Assembly: GCF_040219335.1 (NCBI RefSeq)
Contig: NZ_JAVJSQ010000019.1
Coordinates: 1-64,000, forward strand
Direction of reading: 5' to 3'
Length of the DNA stretch: 64,000 bases
DNA from: Gimesia sp.
GTDB lineage: Bacteria; Planctomycetota; Planctomycetia; Planctomycetales; Planctomycetaceae
Each line of letters starts with the position of its first letter. Position 1 is the first letter of the stretch. This document shows positions 27,405 through 36,361 of this stretch, in pieces. The notes under the pieces were generated by a model. That model was not told the DNA's origin and searched no databases. It saw nothing but the letters and a program-made list of their open reading frames with translations. The translations under genes and the position numbers were made by a program.

Positions 27405-28505
27405 ATGTCTGCAGATTTAGCGAACGGAAACCCTCCCTCACGGTTTACCGAGGAATTTGAGCAACTGACCGCCACCCTGGCCCAACTGGCCACTGGTGCG
27501 GAGGCAGAGTTGAACTGGCCTGCAGAAGCCTGGAATGCACTGAAAGAGGCTGGTGTCCTGGGCTGGAATGTCCCTGTGGAGTTTGGAGGAGCAGATTTTG
27601 ACTCCCTTGAAATGACCTATGGTTATATTCGCCTGGCAGAAGCCTGTCTCACGACAACATTCGTACTGACCCAGTTCAATGCGGCCTGTCAGCGGATCAA
27701 CTGGTCCGCGGATACTGATTTCAAAACCACCGTATTTCAGGAACTGGTCAACGGAACGAAGTTCGCCACCGTCGGTATTTCGCATTTGACTACTTCTCGT
27801 CAGCATTTAAAGAAGCCGACCGTGAGTGCGCGTTCGGATGATAACGGCTGGATTCTCGATGGGTTCGTTCCCTGGGTCACCGGGGCCGTCCACGCCGACT
27901 ACATTGTGACCGGTGGTGTCTGTGAAGATGGAACCCAGATTCTGGCACTCGTCGATACGAAGGCGAACGGCGTAGACCCGCAGTCGCCGATCGAGATGCT
28001 CTCGATGACCGGATCCCACACAGGGGCGGTCAAACTGAGCCAGGTACAGATTCCCTCAGAACATCTGATCGCAGGTCCTGTGGAACAGGTGATGAAACGC
28101 CCCGATGGCCAGGGCGGCGCCGGTTCACTGACGACCTCTGCTCTCGCATTGGGAGTGGCACGACGGGCGATCGCCCGGTTGCAGGAAGAAGCTGAAAAAC
28201 GTGCAGATTTGCTGGAGATCTATGAGCCCCTGCATGCAGAATGCGCGGGAATTTACCGCGAGATGTTCGAGACTCTGGAAGCAGGAACCTTGAACGGTAC
28301 TTTTTCTGAGAAAATCCGCGAGCGATCGAATTCGCTGGTGCTGCGGTCTTCACAGGCGCTGCTGGCCGCTGTGAAAGGAGCGGGTTTTGTCAAAGGGCAC
28401 CCTGCCGAACGGGCCATTCGCGAGGCGATGTTCTTCCTGGTCTGGTCCTGCCCGCAACCGGTCGTACATGCCAATATGCGGGAGTTTGCCTGCGTGCTCG
28501 ACTGA
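27405..28505 (+). CDS. Acyl-CoA dehydrogenase family protein
   Basis: A 366-residue flavoprotein of the acyl-CoA dehydrogenase superfamily. The N-terminal helical domain has 'WNALKEAGVLGWNVPVEFGGADFD'. A middle beta domain has 'WILDGFVPWVTGAVHADYIVTGG' and 'LSMTGSHTGAVKLSQVQIPSEHLI'. A C-terminal four-helix domain ends 'AMFFLVWSCPQPVVHANM'. The catalytic Glu of classical members is not evident, so it may be a flavin monooxygenase-like or atypical member. The substrate is unknown. It is convergent with the Na/Pi cotransporter gene, 6 bases apart. Confidence 0.83.
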   Translation: MSADLANGNPPSRFTEEFEQLTATLAQLATGAEAELNWPAEAWNALKEAGVLGWNVPVEFGGADFDSLEMTYGYIRLAEACLTTTFVLTQFNAACQRINWSADTDFKTTVFQELVNGTKFATVGISHLTTSRQHLKKPTVSARSDDNGWILDGFVPWVTGAVHADYIVTGGVCEDGTQILALVDTKANGVDPQSPIEMLSMTGSHTGAVKLSQVQIPSEHLIAGPVEQVMKRPDGQGGAGSLTTSALALGVARRAIARLQEEAEKRADLLEIYEPLHAECAGIYREMFETLEAGTLNGTFSEKIRERSNSLVLRSSQALLAAVKGAGFVKGHPAERAIREAMFFLVWSCPQPVVHANMREFACVLD

Positions 28506-28511
28506 AGCTGA

Positions 28512-30176
28512 TTACTTTTCTCCGGCCATGGCTTCGGCCAGGTTGATGATGTGATCCCGCACACGCCGCATGGCATTCAGTGTGGATGTGTAAGAGACGT
28601 TGATATAGGGATCGACCTTCTCTTCGGAAAGGTAGTCCAGGTGCTCCCTGGAGAGCGACTTGACCTTGTTTTTGATCTCATTGCCGGAGTGCACGGTCGA
28701 ATCCACAATGTCCCGGTTTTCGTGCTGATAAGCCTCAGTCACCTGATGCAACTGGTGTTCGACCATCGTCAGCACTTCAAGCAGGGAATCGTTATGCGAT
28801 TCGTCGAAGCTTCGGCCCTGCTTTTTCAATTTAAGCCGGAATTTGGCAATCCGCTGCAGATAGTCGCTGATCGATTCGTATTCATCCGCCATTCTCAACT
28901 GGCAACGACCCTGGGCAATGACTTCCTGAGAGAGATCCATCGCCAGCAGATGCGTGATGTAACTGGTGATTTCATCCTGCATCCGGTCCAGCTCTTCCTC
29001 GTGCTGAAAGAGGACTTCTACTTCCAGTGGGTCAGGCGTGTCCTGGGAAAGGATCCGTTTCAGCATCTGTACCATTTCATCACAGAGCCGGCCCATTTTG
29101 AGTACTTCGCCCCGTGACTGTTCGATTGCCAGCACCGGAGTTTCCAGAATGCGGATATCCAGGCTGGTCAGATGGGAAATTTCCTGAGGTTTGTCCCTGA
29201 CGATCTTGGTGAGCAGCGTGGCAATATTGCCGGCAAATGGCAGGAATACAAGTGTATTCAGAATGTTGAACACCGAATGGGTGGCCGCGATAGCTTTGAC
29301 GGTTTCCGGAAAGGTCACTTCGCCGTTAACCACGACCTCTTTAGTCACATCGACGTCAATCAACCAGGGAATGAATTTGACATACCAGAAGAAGATTGCG
29401 GAAATCCAGAGCACACCGCCGATATTGAACAGGAAATGGAAGTAAGCGGCACGACGGGCATTCGTTGTGGTACCGATTGAAGCCAGCAAAGCAGTAACCG
29501 TAGTCCCAATGTTTTCTCCCAGAACGAGCGCTGCTGCCGTTTCGAAGGGAATCAGACCACTGGATGCCAGGGAGATGGTAATTCCCAGGGTTGCAGAAGA
29601 GGACTGCACAAGCACAGTCAGAATGCAGCCCACCAGCATACACTGGAAGACTCCCAGAAACGTATTGGCCTGGAAATGCAGAAACCACTGGCGGAACTCC
29701 GGCATCTCATGAATGAACTTACAAGACTCTTTCATGAGCTGTAAGCCAAAGAAGACCATACCGACCCCCATGATCGCCAGGGCCACGTATCGCAGTCGTT
29801 CATTCTTGGAAAACAGATAGACAAACGCCGCGATTCCCAGCATGGGGAGACCGTACTTACCGATCTTCAGCACCAGAATCCAGCCGGTAACGGTCGTGCC
29901 GACGTTGGCGCCCATGATCACGCCAATTGCCTGTGTCAGTGACATCAGGCCGCCATTGACGAACCCGACAGTCATCACGGTTGTCACAGAACTGGACTGA
30001 ACGAGAACCGTGACCAGGAAGCCCACAACTGTTGCCAGCAGCCGGTTGTTAGTGACGGCACCAATCAGCCGTCTCAAACTGGCTCCTGCAATAGATTGAA
30101 GACCCTGGGACATGTACTTCATTCCCAGGAGGAAAATTCCCAGACCGCCAATGAGGGTGGTCGTCATTTCAAACAT
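28512..30176 (-). CDS. Na/Pi cotransporter family protein with PhoU domain
   Basis: A 554-residue transporter of the SLC34/NptA type. The two inverted halves each carry a QSSS motif, TVLVQSSSVTTVM near 60-72 and TVLVQSSSATLGI near 190-202, in the substrate-binding region. About eight to nine membrane segments end near residue 320. The C-terminal part, about 340-550, is a PhoU-like helical bundle ('LFQHEEELDRMQDEITSYI'), the usual bacterial architecture. It likely takes up, or exports, phosphate with sodium. The gene is single and has no pst or pho neighbours here. Confidence 0.9.
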   Translation of the reverse strand: MFEMTTTLIGGLGIFLLGMKYMSQGLQSIAGASLRRLIGAVTNNRLLATVVGFLVTVLVQSSSVTTVMTVGFVNGGLMSLTQAIGVIMGANVGTTVTGWILVLKIGKYGLPMLGIAAFVYLFSKNERLRYVALAIMGVGMVFFGLQLMKESCKFIHEMPEFRQWFLHFQANTFLGVFQCMLVGCILTVLVQSSSATLGITISLASSGLIPFETAAALVLGENIGTTVTALLASIGTTTNARRAAYFHFLFNIGGVLWISAIFFWYVKFIPWLIDVDVTKEVVVNGEVTFPETVKAIAATHSVFNILNTLVFLPFAGNIATLLTKIVRDKPQEISHLTSLDIRILETPVLAIEQSRGEVLKMGRLCDEMVQMLKRILSQDTPDPLEVEVLFQHEEELDRMQDEITSYITHLLAMDLSQEVIAQGRCQLRMADEYESISDYLQRIAKFRLKLKKQGRSFDESHNDSLLEVLTMVEHQLHQVTEAYQHENRDIVDSTVHSGNEIKNKVKSLSREHLDYLSEEKVDPYINVSYTSTLNAMRRVRDHIINLAEAMAGEK

Positions 30177-30479
30177 GTTGTTTCTGGACCCTGTGGTTGA
30201 TGTCTCACTCCCCTGATTTCTGCAAAACGGGAGCGTTTAATCGTGTTCGTATGTCTTGATGTGTGTGAAACTATCGTTAAGATTTCGCATAGTTATTATG
30301 TAGATCAGGTGAGAATACAAGGGAGTAGGCGGCCTGTCTTGGCAGAGACTCCCAAAATTTTGCCCCTGATCCTTGTAGGATTGCTTCAGGCGCGGTAAAT
30401 CAGTTCTAAGGCGGTTTTAGAACAATTTCCGCACTTTTTTCGCTGACATACGTGTTTAAACGTTTACTTGGCGCAACAA
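30177..30479. other. Intergenic region without recognised gene
   Basis: A 303-base AT-leaning stretch between the transporter start and tRNA-Arg. It should contain both divergent promoters, but I see no clear consensus boxes or hairpins. Confidence 0.5.
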
Positions 30480-30553
30480 GCCCCCGTAGCTCAATTGGAT
30501 AGAGTGCTGGCTTCCGAAGCCAGAGGTTGCTGGTTCGAGCCCAGCCGGGGGTA
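30480..30553 (+). tRNA. tRNA-Arg (anticodon CCG)
   Basis: A full cloverleaf. The acceptor stem GCCCCCG pairs with CGGGGGT (first pair G-U). The D arm includes TAGCTCAATTGGATAGAG. The anticodon stem CTGGC/GCCAG encloses TTCCGAA, with CCG at 30514-30516. The T arm reads GCTGG-TTCGAGC-CCAGC, and the discriminator base is A. CCA is not encoded. It reads CGG codons for arginine. Confidence 0.97.
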
Positions 30554-30669
30554 TTCTGCTTTGGCCCGCTGCTTACGGGGCTGATTGAGGTGAGGCCTGA
30601 ACTGCCCTGCACCTTCTCTCCCGACATCCCCTTCTGAATCTTCCCGAGCGATTAACGTCCATCGTTGTG

Positions 30670-31116
30670 TTACGTGGCATCTTCAACGCTGGTGTGCTCA
30701 TCATCTGATGTTGTCGATGTGATCTCAACGGCAACTCCCACCACCAGCCCTGCGATTACGCCGCTCCAGAGAAACGATACCGTCTGCCTCATTTGGGCAT
30801 CAATCGGGCCACTTTTGATCGGGGGATCGATAAATATTCCAAAGAGTGTGCCATAAACAGTACATGGAATGAGCCACCCTGAGCGAAAGATAAACGCTGT
30901 CATGCTGCCTGCGAACAGGCCGGCATAGAGTCTCCAGTAGGGACCGATGTCGTTCAACCACGCGAGTAAAGTAAATACACCAGTGAGGGTGGTCAGCAGA
31001 ATCTGAACAGTCAGCAGTGTCCGGCTGCGGGGAGGCTTGTCGCTGGAGGGCCTGGGTAATCTGTTCATGAAATGCGTCCCAATCACGTTTATGACGAAGA
31101 CAGACTGACTCACCAC
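30670..31116 (-). CDS. Small inner-membrane protein, unknown
   Basis: A protein of 148 residues from a GTG at 31116, or 132 from an ATG at 31068. Four hydrophobic segments cover most of it (about 35-55, 60-80, 82-100, 112-132), with an acidic, Thr/Ser-rich tail. I do not recognise a family. If the GTG is used, the gene overlaps the end of the dioxygenase gene by 7 bases, which favours coupling with it; the ATG start has no clear ribosome site either. Function unknown. Confidence 0.6.
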   Translation of the reverse strand: MVSQSVFVINVIGTHFMNRLPRPSSDKPPRSRTLLTVQILLTTLTGVFTLLAWLNDIGPYWRLYAGLFAGSMTAFIFRSGWLIPCTVYGTLFGIFIDPPIKSGPIDAQMRQTVSFLWSGVIAGLVVGVAVEITSTTSDDEHTSVEDAT

Positions 31117-31910
31117 AGAAACATGCTGGCCTTCTTGTTTAAGATCTGAATCTCATAAACAGTGCTGCACGGGGCCTGGGCGACTCCGTAGCAGACGTGG
31201 AGCGGCAGCAGATGTTCTTCCCGGGGATGGCAGAACCGGGCTCCATAAACGTCAGCCCATGCGGTCAGTCGCTGCATTCTCTCTGGTTCCGAATAGTCCG
31301 TGCTGCAACACGTTTCCACGAGCCACTCTTCAAATGACTGATTCATTTTCTGCGACTCCGGAGTCTCGGCTGAGAAGAAGGCATCCAGATTATGGAAGGA
31401 AAATCCCGAGCCGATCACCAGCACGTTTTGCTGGTGAAGTGACTGCAGTGCCTGACCCATTTGGATGTGTTGCTGTGGCTCCAGCGAATTCACAATTGAC
31501 AGCTGGACACAGGGAATATCGGCTTCCGGATACATGATTTTGAGAGGCACAAACATGCCATGATCAAATCCGCGTATCTCATCCAGTCGGGCTTCGATAT
31601 TGCTTTGTTGCAAGAGTTCAGCGACTTCGTGCGCCAGTACAGGCTTGCCCGGGCAGGGATACTGAATTTGATAGGACTCTTCCGGAAACCCGTGGTAGTC
31701 ATAGATCAAAGGTGGCTGTTCCCCGGCCGTGATGGTGGGCAGCGACTCTTCCCAGTGGGCACTCACGATCACTATCGCAGCGGGTCTGGGGATTTGGGAG
31801 GCAATCTGTTTCAGGCAGGAAACCATTTCACGATGGCCGGGATCCCCCAGCAGCGGCAGTGGGCCGCCCCCATGTGAGAGGAACAGTGCTTTCGGGGACT
31901 GTTTCGTCAT
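31110..31910 (-). CDS. Extradiol dioxygenase, LigB/DODA type
   Basis: A 266-residue class III extradiol ring-cleavage dioxygenase like plant DOPA 4,5-dioxygenase and E. coli YgiD. The metal/acid-base His are recognisable in LSHGGG (near residue 13), SAHWEE (about 51) and FDHGMFVP (about 115), with a further His in REEHLLPLH. YgiD-type enzymes act on DOPA-like catechols with Zn or Fe; the substrate here is unknown. Its stop codon overlaps the small membrane protein gene. Confidence 0.88.
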   Translation of the reverse strand: MTKQSPKALFLSHGGGPLPLLGDPGHREMVSCLKQIASQIPRPAAIVIVSAHWEESLPTITAGEQPPLIYDYHGFPEESYQIQYPCPGKPVLAHEVAELLQQSNIEARLDEIRGFDHGMFVPLKIMYPEADIPCVQLSIVNSLEPQQHIQMGQALQSLHQQNVLVIGSGFSFHNLDAFFSAETPESQKMNQSFEEWLVETCCSTDYSEPERMQRLTAWADVYGARFCHPREEHLLPLHVCYGVAQAPCSTVYEIQILNKKASMFLW

Positions 31911-31968
31911 GACCTGCTTCTCTCAATGCTGCTGGCTGCCGAAAGAGGAGGATGTGATTCCGATTTGC

Positions 31969-32214
31969 TCAGGAAACGGTCCCTGAAAATCGCATACGCA
32001 GGTTTTCGATGACTTCGATGCCGCGGGGCATGGTGCCGATGCGTTTGAGGCGGCCTTTGTGTTCCAGGGCTTTGAGGTGGTCGACAACGCCGTTGGTGGA
32101 TCTGATGCCGAAGGCGGCGCCGATTTCCCGTACGGTGGGGGCGGCCCCTGCTCTGGCTCGGTAAACGCGGATGAAACTGAGGATCGCCTGCTGTTTTACT
32201 GTGAGTCGTTTCAT
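31969..32214 (-). CDS. LexA-type DNA-binding domain protein without peptidase domain
   Basis: An 81-residue protein equal to the N-terminal winged helix of LexA: '[19 protein letters not shown]', '[34 protein letters not shown]'. Full LexA has a further 120-residue S24 domain with a cleavage site and a Ser-Lys dyad, which is completely absent here, so it cannot self-cleave in the SOS response. The ATG at 32214 follows CAGGTTAAGAGC. A longer frame back to 32340 exists but is not LexA-like. The DNA upstream and downstream has no peptidase remnant, so it looks like a genuine small regulator rather than a recent truncation. Confidence 0.8.
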   Translation of the reverse strand: MKRLTVKQQAILSFIRVYRARAGAAPTVREIGAAFGIRSTNGVVDHLKALEHKGRLKRIGTMPRGIEVIENLRMRFSGTVS

Positions 32215-32354
32215 GCTCTTAACCTGATCGATGGAGAAATCAGTCAGACCCTCAACGGGATCACAGGGCCTGTTGGAATTTTGACAGACAGCCTGTGGAA
32301 ATTCCAGAGCAGATTTATCTTCTGGCGTCGGAAAATGCAACTGAACGTGCCAGC

Positions 32355-33755
32355 TTAGATCAGTTCTTTGATCGGCGAACCATGAGGCAGAATGGGCATG
32401 GGGCGGCCGCTGCGGTCCAGGAATTCGTGATTCTGGTCAATGCCCATGAAGTGGTAGACAGTGGCCAGCAGATCGTTAGGATCCAGCTTGTTGTCCTTGG
32501 CGTATTCTCCCTTGGCGGTTGTTGAGCCGATGACCTGTCCCATGGGAGCACCACCCCCGGAGACCAGCACCGACATCGCCCCCGGCCAGTGATCGCGGCC
32601 CGGTTGCATGACCTTGCTTTTGGTGCCGGGTTTCACATCAATCCGGGGTGTGCGGCCGAATTCTCCTGAGACGACCAGCAGGACTCTCTTATCCAGACCG
32701 CGTGCATAAATGTCTTCAATCAGTGCCGAAACGGCCCGGTCAAACGGCGGCATCCGCACACTCAGGTCGTAATACAGGTCACCGTTAATCGCGTGGATGT
32801 CCCAGTTGGAATGGATGCGGTTTTTCTGGGTACCGGGAATGTCGGGGTTGTTCATGTACATCGTGACGAAGCTGGTGCCCGCTTCGACCAGTCGCCGTGC
32901 CAGCAATGCCCGCTGACCCCATTTATGTCTACCGTAACGGTCGCGGGTGGCGTCGCTCTCTTGTGACAGATCAAATGCCTGACGGGCCTTATCACTGGTC
33001 AGCATGCCCAGGGCCTGTTCATTGATGTTATCCAGGGCCTGCATGGAGCCGTGCAGGTCGACGTCTCTGCGGAAGTTGTCAAACGACTGCAGCAGTCCCA
33101 GCCGGTCATCGAGGCGATCTTTGACACTGTTGGAAACCGAGAGGTTGGGCACTGAGTAACCCGGCGCACCCGGATTCCCACCCACGACAAAAGGCATCGC
33201 AGATTCACCCAGGTAGGCACTGCCACCCCCGTAAGCCCGTGGAGAACTGGCGACATAATTGGGAACGCCGACGCGACGGTGCTCGCGCATCTTCGCGACG
33301 ATGGGGCCAACGGTAGGAAACTCGGAGACCGGGTTAACGCTCTGCGTTTTACGACCGCTCAGAAAACGGACTGAACCACGGGCATGTTGTGAGTCTTCAT
33401 GCGAGATGGAGCGGATGATCGAAAATTTGTCGGCGACTTTCGCGTGTAGTGGAAGCAGCTCGCAGATCTCCATACCGGGCGTCCGTGTGGCGATGGGATT
33501 GAGCTGTCCGCGATAGTCACTGGGGGCGTTGGGTTTCATGTCATACGTTTCCATATGACTGGGGCCACCCAGCAGCCAGATGAAAATCACTGCGGTGTCT
33601 TCCCGGTTTCCTGCCTGGGGATTGAGTGAGTTAGCCAGTACGCGCTGACGAAGCAGGTCGGCCAGCCCCAGACCTCCCAGTGCCATGTAACCGGCCTGAA
33701 GAAAACTGCGGCGTGACATTGGGCCGGGACAGTAAACAGAACGGTCAGCACTCAT
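32355..33755 (-). CDS. DUF1501 family Tat-exported protein
   Basis: A 466-residue DUF1501 protein, a family with an alkaline-phosphatase/sulfatase-like fold, very abundant in planctomycetes. The Tat signal [23 protein letters not shown] begins at residue 13. '[23 protein letters not shown]' and '[16 protein letters not shown]' are the family's conserved blocks; the '[16 protein letters not shown]' region follows 'YMNNPDIP'. The ATG at 33755 has AGAGG seven bases ahead, so translation likely begins there. DUF1501 genes often pair with DUF1553/DUF1549 genes, but not here. The biochemical role is unknown. Confidence 0.9.
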   Translation of the reverse strand: MSADRSVYCPGPMSRRSFLQAGYMALGGLGLADLLRQRVLANSLNPQAGNREDTAVIFIWLLGGPSHMETYDMKPNAPSDYRGQLNPIATRTPGMEICELLPLHAKVADKFSIIRSISHEDSQHARGSVRFLSGRKTQSVNPVSEFPTVGPIVAKMREHRRVGVPNYVASSPRAYGGGSAYLGESAMPFVVGGNPGAPGYSVPNLSVSNSVKDRLDDRLGLLQSFDNFRRDVDLHGSMQALDNINEQALGMLTSDKARQAFDLSQESDATRDRYGRHKWGQRALLARRLVEAGTSFVTMYMNNPDIPGTQKNRIHSNWDIHAINGDLYYDLSVRMPPFDRAVSALIEDIYARGLDKRVLLVVSGEFGRTPRIDVKPGTKSKVMQPGRDHWPGAMSVLVSGGGAPMGQVIGSTTAKGEYAKDNKLDPNDLLATVYHFMGIDQNHEFLDRSGRPMPILPHGSPIKELI

Positions 33756-34047
33756 GAAGTTACCTCTGGCTTGTGGATACAGGCGGGAACGTCAATTACT
33801 TCGGGGGGCACTTTGTGATGTCGGGATGCAGGAATTTCGCAGGGTTGTTTAGATTCTAACCGTGAGCATGGATACACACAAGTGGAAATTGATGCGTTTG
33901 TCTGTTTCTCCAGACTTAATGCCTGGTCCCGTCCCACTGTCGGCGCGTACGTTGAGCCCGACAGGGGACCTGGAAAATTCAAAAGGATTCAGAGAGACCG
34001 GCGGGCGGATTCAGTCGTGGTGGGAGGTCGGCAGGCTGTGGTGGCAG
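33756..34047. other. Non-coding stretch between DUF1501 gene and csrA
   Basis: No ORF with convincing composition is present. It is G-rich toward 34000, then runs into the large hairpin at 34048-34113. Confidence 0.5.
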
Positions 34048-34113
34048 GGTTTCGCCCGGACAGGGGCAGGAAGGCGCGGGTGCGCTTCCTCCGGCTGTCC
34101 GATCTGCGAAACC
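34048..34113. other. Long hairpin immediately downstream of csrA
   Basis: Three nested stems fold one arm: GGTTTCG (34048-34054) with CGAAACC (34107-34113), CGGACAG (34057-34063) with CTGTCCG (34095-34101), and AGGAA-G-GCGC (34068-34077) with GCGC-TTCCT (34082-34090), around a four-base loop. No T tract follows on the csrA strand. It starts 3 bases past the csrA stop, so it would sit in the csrA 3' untranslated region. Confidence 0.75.
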
Positions 34114-34116
34114 GGT

Positions 34117-34350
34117 TCAGGAAATCGTGCCACAAAAGGAGAGGGAAAACTGAGAATTCTCACGGTTTCCTTCCTGTGTGGTGGTTTCCTGAGTCACAGT
34201 CTGTTTGACCTGCTCAGGACGGGAAATCTGAATTTCCCGGGGGGCGTTAATTCCCAGACGCACGGTCCCCTTGCGGGTTTCGATAATCGTAATCTGGATG
34301 TTGTCGCCAATCTGAATGGATTCGTTGATTTTGCGGGATAAGACCAACAT
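34117..34350 (-). CDS. csrA: Carbon storage regulator CsrA
   Basis: A 77-residue CsrA/RsmA, a dimeric RNA-binding protein that blocks or exposes ribosome sites by binding GGA loops. The core [20 protein letters not shown], '[16 protein letters not shown]', matches the family. E. coli CsrA has 61 residues; this one has a longer, Gln/Thr-rich tail. The ATG at 34350 is preceded by AAGAAGGAG at good spacing, itself a plausible CsrA target. No flagellar or fliW genes are nearby. Two GGA-loop hairpins lie about 240-280 bases upstream on the same strand, and a large hairpin follows the stop. Confidence 0.92.
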   Translation of the reverse strand: MLVLSRKINESIQIGDNIQITIIETRKGTVRLGINAPREIQISRPEQVKQTVTQETTTQEGNRENSQFSLSFCGTIS

Positions 34351-34520
34351 TGAAAGACTCCTTCTTGTAATGCGGAACAGAACGTGTTTCAAACAACTCG
34401 AACACTGCCTGGGTGGGATGCGGATGCAACTCGATCTGTCTGTAGATCGACAGTACTCCGCTCTGTGCACCGACAAACTCTGATACGTGTCGGCGATAGA
34501 ATCAGGCAACCAAAAGGACT

Positions 34521-34544
34521 ATTGAGTCAGTCGTTCGACTCAAT
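34521..34544. other. Hairpin upstream of csrA
   Basis: ATTGAGTC (34521-34528) pairs with GACTCAAT (34537-34544). On the csrA strand it lies about 170 bases before the start codon, downstream of a TATATAAG stretch (around 34574-34582) that could be a -10 element. It may belong to the leader or an operator. Confidence 0.4.
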
Positions 34545-34586
34545 TCAGCAACTATTTTGCTGTCATGTGTCTCTTATATAGGAAGG

Positions 34587-34628
34587 GCTCGCTCCTCCAG
34601 CGGCGAGCATGCGGCCGGCTCCTGCCGG
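34587..34628 (-). promoter_or_regulatory. Two GGA-loop hairpins (candidate CsrA sites)
   Basis: Read on the minus strand, CCGGC-AGGA-GCCGG (34628-34615) and GCTCGC-CGCTGGAGGA-GCGAGC (34608-34587) are back-to-back hairpins with GGA in the loop, as CsrA prefers. They lie between the sulfatase stop (34715) and the csrA start (34350), both on this strand. The rest of 34351-34714 holds no gene. Confidence 0.45.
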
Positions 34629-34714
34629 GCAAGTAGTTGATTGCTGGCGCGAACTGTATATCGGTTTGAATTTTCTTGCAAGACCAGTTTTGACTTTTTT
34701 ACAAAAATGTCGTT

Positions 34715-36157
34715 TCAGGAGCCCTGCCCGACCTGCTGCAGCACTGGGTCGTCGATCGACTTCATGTTCGAAAGGATCTTCTGGTGCAGTTCATCGCGGA
34801 TTTTCTGGACCTTCGGATCCTGGGACTGGATGAGATTAGTGGCTTCCTGCGGATCAGTAGTTAGATGGTAAAGCTCATCTCTTTCAGGGTTTAGAAAGTC
34901 GCGGATCAGTTTCCATTCCGGCGTACGGTACATTCGCATGTGGGTGTGTGACTGATGCCTGGTGCTGTACTCCGCGTAAAAGTCGTTGTCCCAGGCTTGC
35001 TCGTTTTCTTTTTTCAGCAGGGGCACAAAACTCGTGCCACGAATTGTCAGATTCGCAGGAATCGGGACCTGGGCCATCTCCAGGAGCGTCGGAAACCAGT
35101 CCAGATTCGAAACGGTTCCTTGAACGACCTGCCCGGATTGTGTGACTCCGGGCCAGAGCACGGCTGTAGGAACGCGGATGGAGTTGTCGTACATGTTAGG
35201 CCGCTGCCCCTTGGGAATGTTCTTCGTAGCAGGGGGATTGTGATTGAGTACCCAGTGCCCGTTGCCTTTGTGCCAGATGCCGTTGTGTCCCATGTTGTAG
35301 CCATGGTCGCTGGAGAAAATCACGATTGTATTTTCAGACAGATTCAGTTGTTTCAGTGTCTCCAGCAGGCGTCCGACATTCCGGTCCACACTGGCCACGC
35401 TCGCCAGGTATTCGCGGGTCATCTGCTTAACCCGCTTCGTGTTCAGATCCGGATAGTCCGGGTTCGGAATCTGTGGATCAAGGTCTTTAAAGGGCGCCCA
35501 GTCTTCATTGGCGACCGGCAGCCAGCGTGTGTGCGGCGCGCGGAAGTGCAGAGACAACAGGAACGGTTTGTCTGATTCCTGGCTGATGAAACGAATGGCA
35601 TCATCGACGAGGATGTCGGGAAGCAGGCCTTCGAGCTTCTGATCTTTGCCATTTACTTCGAGCGTGGGATCTTTAGGCACGTTGCCTCCGCTGCGAAAAC
35701 CCATGAAGTAATCGTATCCGAAGCGGGTCGGATGCTGTTGATCGAGCAGTCCCAGGTGCCATTTTCCGATCAGGCCGGTTCGGTAGCCCGCGTCGTTAAG
35801 CAGCTTGACCCAGGTGACGGTATCGCTTTTCAAACCGAGTTCCGGTTCCGTGCGGGGATGCAGCCAGTCTGTGATGCCCAGTTCACTGCCGTAGCGGCTG
35901 GTGACCAGACTGGCCCGTGAAGGACTGCAGACCGGCGTGGTTGTGAAGGAATTGACCAGGTAAGCTCCGTTCTGAAAGATCTGGTCAATGTGGGGTGTCC
36001 TGGCGTGCGGATGCCCCGATTTTCCGAGTGCCCAGGGGGCCTGGTCGTCGGTAAACAGGAAGAGAATATTAGGCTGTGTAGCGGCCTGAGTTGCCTGTTG
36101 TGCGGGGCTGATGAGGCAGCTGAGAACAATCAGAAATGAAAACAGAACGGAGCGCAT
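34715..36157 (-). CDS. Secreted sulfatase
   Basis: A 480-residue type I sulfatase hydrolysing sulfate esters. A signal peptide precedes QQATQAA. Metal-binding 'LFTDDQ' is near residue 35, and the formylglycine motif CSPSR has Cys77, matured by an FGE enzyme. The catalytic 'FSSDHGYNMGHNG' segment is at about 280-292. Planctomycetes carry many such enzymes for sulfated algal polysaccharides. The substrate cannot be told. The gene is monocistronic; the csrA gene follows on the same strand after 364 bases. Confidence 0.92.
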   Translation of the reverse strand: MRSVLFSFLIVLSCLISPAQQATQAATQPNILFLFTDDQAPWALGKSGHPHARTPHIDQIFQNGAYLVNSFTTTPVCSPSRASLVTSRYGSELGITDWLHPRTEPELGLKSDTVTWVKLLNDAGYRTGLIGKWHLGLLDQQHPTRFGYDYFMGFRSGGNVPKDPTLEVNGKDQKLEGLLPDILVDDAIRFISQESDKPFLLSLHFRAPHTRWLPVANEDWAPFKDLDPQIPNPDYPDLNTKRVKQMTREYLASVASVDRNVGRLLETLKQLNLSENTIVIFSSDHGYNMGHNGIWHKGNGHWVLNHNPPATKNIPKGQRPNMYDNSIRVPTAVLWPGVTQSGQVVQGTVSNLDWFPTLLEMAQVPIPANLTIRGTSFVPLLKKENEQAWDNDFYAEYSTRHQSHTHMRMYRTPEWKLIRDFLNPERDELYHLTTDPQEATNLIQSQDPKVQKIRDELHQKILSNMKSIDDPVLQQVGQGS

Positions 36158-36361
36158 GGGATCTGCCTTAAATGAACAGTTGGGGACAATTCACCGAACC
36201 ATGATTCCAGCTTGTCATCTCAGGCCAGCAACGTCAAGCGTGTTGTAAACTCCTGTCTGGAAACGGGAAAAGTACGATCTTTTTTGCATTCTGCCAGCCG
36301 GTCACATACAATCAGAGTGATTAAGTAGCTCACCCCCTTCCCCTTACGAGGATGCCTGCCC

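Noticed and set aside
30480-30553. tRNA as integration site of a mobile element
   Set aside because: No integrase, direct repeat of the tRNA 3' end, or change of base composition is visible on either side.
33862-34341. 159-residue plus-strand ORF over the csrA end
   Set aside because: It overlaps csrA antisense and the hairpin; composition is irregular and no start site is convincing.
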